DNA from: Lunularia cruciata
Lineage: Eukaryota > Streptophyta > Marchantiopsida > Lunulariales > Lunulariaceae
Assembly: GCA_948567375.1 (NCBI GenBank)
Contig: OX419759.1
Coordinates: 287,303 to 351,302 of the forward strand
DNA length: 64,000 bases
Reading direction: 5' to 3'
Within the stretch, counting starts at the first letter, position 1. Each line of letters opens with the position of its first letter. Positions 61,120-64,000 of this stretch are shown piece after piece. Made by a program: the position numbers and the translations under genes. Under the pieces are notes generated by a model that worked only from the letters and a program-made list of their open reading frames with translations, had not been told where the DNA came from and did no database searches.

Positions 61120-62342
61120 GTTAAAGTTGCTTGTGTAGGACACTCGGAAGAGGAAAACCAAAGATGTGGATATGAACACTTTACTGATCCGATTAAGGGA
61201 GCAAGTAGATCAGAAGATGTTAGAAGTAGGAGACAATATCAGTCTTAGATTAGATTTGGTCAAGTCCAAGTTAGAGAGAATTAGGAGTAGTGTGATAGAG
61301 GAAAGGAAGTCCAACGTTGCAAAAGTAGGAATTTAGGTGTCTTTGGACTTGTTATTTGACACATTAGAGAAGAGTGGGTCAAGAGAAAAGGAAGTAGATA
61401 GATTACCCATGAGCTTAATTGTAGTTCCTAATGTAGAAGTAATAGAAATAGTGAAGGACTTGGTAATGGTAGATATACCCGAAGAAGGAGGAGTATGAGG
61501 AAGATCATTGGGTTTGAAGCCAATGAGGAGGCAAGAGGACATCAGATCAGGGTAGAAACAGATTTGAGATTTAAAGAGGCAAATATGAAGGGTTGGATTG
61601 TTAGTTCTGATCTGCAAGTTAGAAGAGTTGTTATTTTTGTTATTTAGCTTTGGTATTTTTGTTAGAATTATCGTTTGCTTCACTATTTAAGAGTGGCATT
61701 TGCAGTGAATTGTTGTTCAATATTCATATTTTTGAAGATAGATAAAGTGAAGTGATGTTTTTCAGTGCTCATTTCTTGAGCTTAATTCTGAGTGTCAACT
61801 TTTTGTGTGTGTTTGTGAGTGTGCGGAGAATTTTGAAGTGCAATTCAGTGTGCTTGTTGGATGTTGGATTCCACAGCCTTGATCTTCATTTGGTGTGTTT
61901 GATCTTGAGTGAAGTGCAATCTGAGCATTGCCTTGATAGATCTGAGGGTAATTGTAATGTTGATAGTATTCTGCATTTGTGAGTGCAGCACAAAGTTGAT
62001 GTGAAGCAATTTTGATCAAGGAAGTTGTGCCTTTAGTGGAGGGGTGGAATACAATTTTGATGTGAAGTTGTTTTGTAGTGAAGTCCCATCTTCAGGAGAT
62101 CTAAATCATCATAATCGAGATTTGTTTGGACAGAATTTGCTATGTTGTGATTATGGGAGTGTGCATTCATGACAAATTGTCAAGATTGTGAGCTTGTTAC
62201 TCTCTTTTGGGTGTTAAAGAAGAACCCAAGAAGAACTAATTGTTACTTTGCTTTGTATTTGACCAATTCTGATTTGTATCTCTGCGGGAACAAACTTTAC
62301 TTACTTGATTACCGCAAAAGTGATATTTGTCGGGTTGTCACA
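61120..62342 (+). mobile_element. E4 right part
   Basis: Continuation of E4 after the insertion of G. Coiled-coil-like coding character resumes at about 61120-61330, then sequence matching the 3' part of E2 (AGAGAAGAGTGGGTC, the CTATTTAAGAG box, the GCAAAAGTGATATTTG phrase) leads to the E-family end GGGTTGTCACA at 62342. The right flank is element C. Confidence 0.8.
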
Positions 62343-64000
62343 ACTATGCACTAGAGTCTAACAAGACTCTCTGTAGTGTATAGACCTTCCTTGAAGATCC
62401 CACCAAATGGAAAACCCCCTTCTAGTTATCCAATAGGACAACACCAAGTGTGAACCGTGATCTCTCAAAGGCCGGTCTAGCTGACAACTCCTCCAATCTA
62501 ACCGCTACTATCTGCCATAAACCATTGGTTGATGAATGGATCCCATGCTCCTAAACCAATTCAGCTCCACTATCAACCACCGCTGCTTCAGTAGTAGGAA
62601 CCACATCATCTCTACTCTTACAAAGCATGGCAGCCAATAGGAACATTGAGGTTGAGTCAACTCAAAATAAAAAAATGTCACTAGCTGAAAACAAAGGGCA
62701 CGGCATAATCAGTTGAGCCGCCTCCAACATCATGCTAGACTCAATTTGTGTAGTAGCAAGTGGTTGACTAGCAAGTAGTCTATCATGCACTCCATCACCA
62801 CCTACCACACCTACATTGAGACATTTAGGAGCCATGGATGTCATCTGCAATGCCTCGTATAGCATGAAACACTAGGGAAGTCTGACCTGTCTCCCAGCCT
62901 CTCCTCTTTGTGGATCCAACTCCACTGATGCTCCTCTAGGCTCTGGAGCATGTACTGCACTCCTAGTCATTGTTGTAGATGCATCCACTTGTGTTGCTCT
63001 GCACATGAAGTCCAAAGCATCTCTCTCACTAGCATATGAGGTGGAAGCCTCATCACCCAAATTTGATCTCCTTTGAGCAATGGTCATACTAGCCAATCTC
63101 TGCTCCAATTGCTCAATCTGAGTAGCCATAGCTGTATCAAAAGTCAGGGCAAGTACCACACCTCTACTAGGTGTAGATCCTCTACTACCACCTCATCCTC
63201 CATGAACTGGAGCTCATCTACTACCTACCATAGTAGCCCTACCGCTCCGTAAGTCCGGGTGTAGGTCAAAGCATCGGTCACTAGTGTGACCAAATCTGTG
63301 GAAATGCTCATGTTGCCTCTATGTCGACTGTGATGCACCAGAGGTATTAGGTCCACTGCCATGAGTACATTCTCTCTTATGGTGAGGTCTACCACAAGTC
63401 CAACAACCAACACTACCACTCACTAGTTGCTGTTGACTTGAAAATGAAGGTAAGGGTCTAGCTCCACTAGGCACTCCACTTGCTCCATAGGATCTGGGTT
63501 GTCCACCCTATCCTTGAAAACCAACTAGGCTTGGTGCACTCTATTGCACTCTAGATGAAGTAATAGTTGTGGATGAGGTCTCCCTACCAAATCTAGATGT
63601 CACTACCCTCTTTTCCACCATGTTGAGCTCAATACGCTCAGCTAAACCAAAGACCACTATCAAAGTGAGCAAAGTAGCTTGTAACAATGTAACATCACAA
63701 ACTCTATGTCTAGTATTCTATACCAAAATTGGACTGCTTGGGCCTCAATAACTCCTTGAGTAAAACTGATCAGCCGCCTCATGCAAGTGTATGCCTTGTG
63801 TAGGCTCTCTCCAACCTTCTGTTGGAACTCTTATAAGCTCCTCAGCCTGTCAATCCATACTCCTTGATAGTTCTACCTCAAACACGGGAAGAACTCCACC
63901 GTGGGATTGAACCTTGGTACCACACCACCTCCTACAACTGTACCTCCACTCGTGATAGCACTATCTCCAACTAGTGCACCTCCACTAGCTCCACCAATGC
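62343..64000 (-). mobile_element. Element C: gag-protease fragment of the DNMT gypsy family
   Basis: Minus strand. It enters from the right edge within gag and ends at the protease active-site region, next to E4. Zinc knuckles lie near 63420-63240, the coiled-coil tail and Pro-rich spacer near 63159-62872, and the protease start near 62650-62343. The DNMT and everything downstream are absent, cut off at the E4 boundary. Broken; the rest of gag and the LTR lie outside the window. Confidence 0.88.

Noticed and set aside
1-64000. CRISPR arrays, bacterial operons, rRNA genes or a complete host gene
   Set aside because: None of the required patterns was seen. Repeats are LTRs, nested insertions and local duplications, and every strong coding match is retroelement-type.

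Overview
The window is nuclear DNA from a land plant with a repeat-rich genome. No intact host gene was found. Nearly everything recognisable is nested Ty3/gypsy LTR retrotransposon, primed by initiator-methionine tRNA. The size and layering of the nest and a DNMT3-like (not DRM-like) methyltransferase suggest a non-flowering seed plant such as a conifer, but that is inference.

The main discovery is a gypsy family carrying two chromatin modules. Its domain order is gag (two zinc knuckles), protease, a cytosine-5 DNA methyltransferase (DNMT), reverse transcriptase, RNase H, integrase and a C-terminal PHD finger. Three copies are present: A (minus strand, about 1.7-11.4 kb, carries every module), B (plus strand, 40.9-48.8 kb, best preserved, 3' end missing) and C (minus strand, 62.3 kb to the window end, gag and protease only). 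The DNMT lies between protease and reverse transcriptase in both A and B. In B it shows motifs I, IV, VI, VIII and IX/X in canonical order.

Layout. 1-1.6 kb: nothing recognised. 1.7-11.4 kb: copy A. 11.4-25.1 kb: AT-rich patchwork with minus-strand integrase and coiled-coil-like relics. 25.1-32.1 kb: chromovirus F with matching 5-bp target duplications, carrying a solo-LTR-like insert (E1). 32.2-36.9 kb: truncated chromovirus J. 36.9-39.0 kb: mostly unrecognised, with one CACTA-like terminus. 39.0-40.9 kb: E2, flanked by a perfect 5-bp duplication. 40.9-48.8 kb: copy B. 49.8-52.1 kb: remnants of chromoviruses I and H. 52.1-62.3 kb: E4, an E-family unit that contains coding sequence and is split by chromovirus G, which has its own perfect target duplication. 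62.3-64 kb: copy C.

The elements use different chromatin-linked modules. F, G, H and I have C-terminal chromodomains, while the A/B/C family pairs a DNMT with a PHD finger. The LTRs of F and H also hold arrays of heat-shock-element-like motifs upstream of a TATA box. All LTR elements here are treated as broken fossils.
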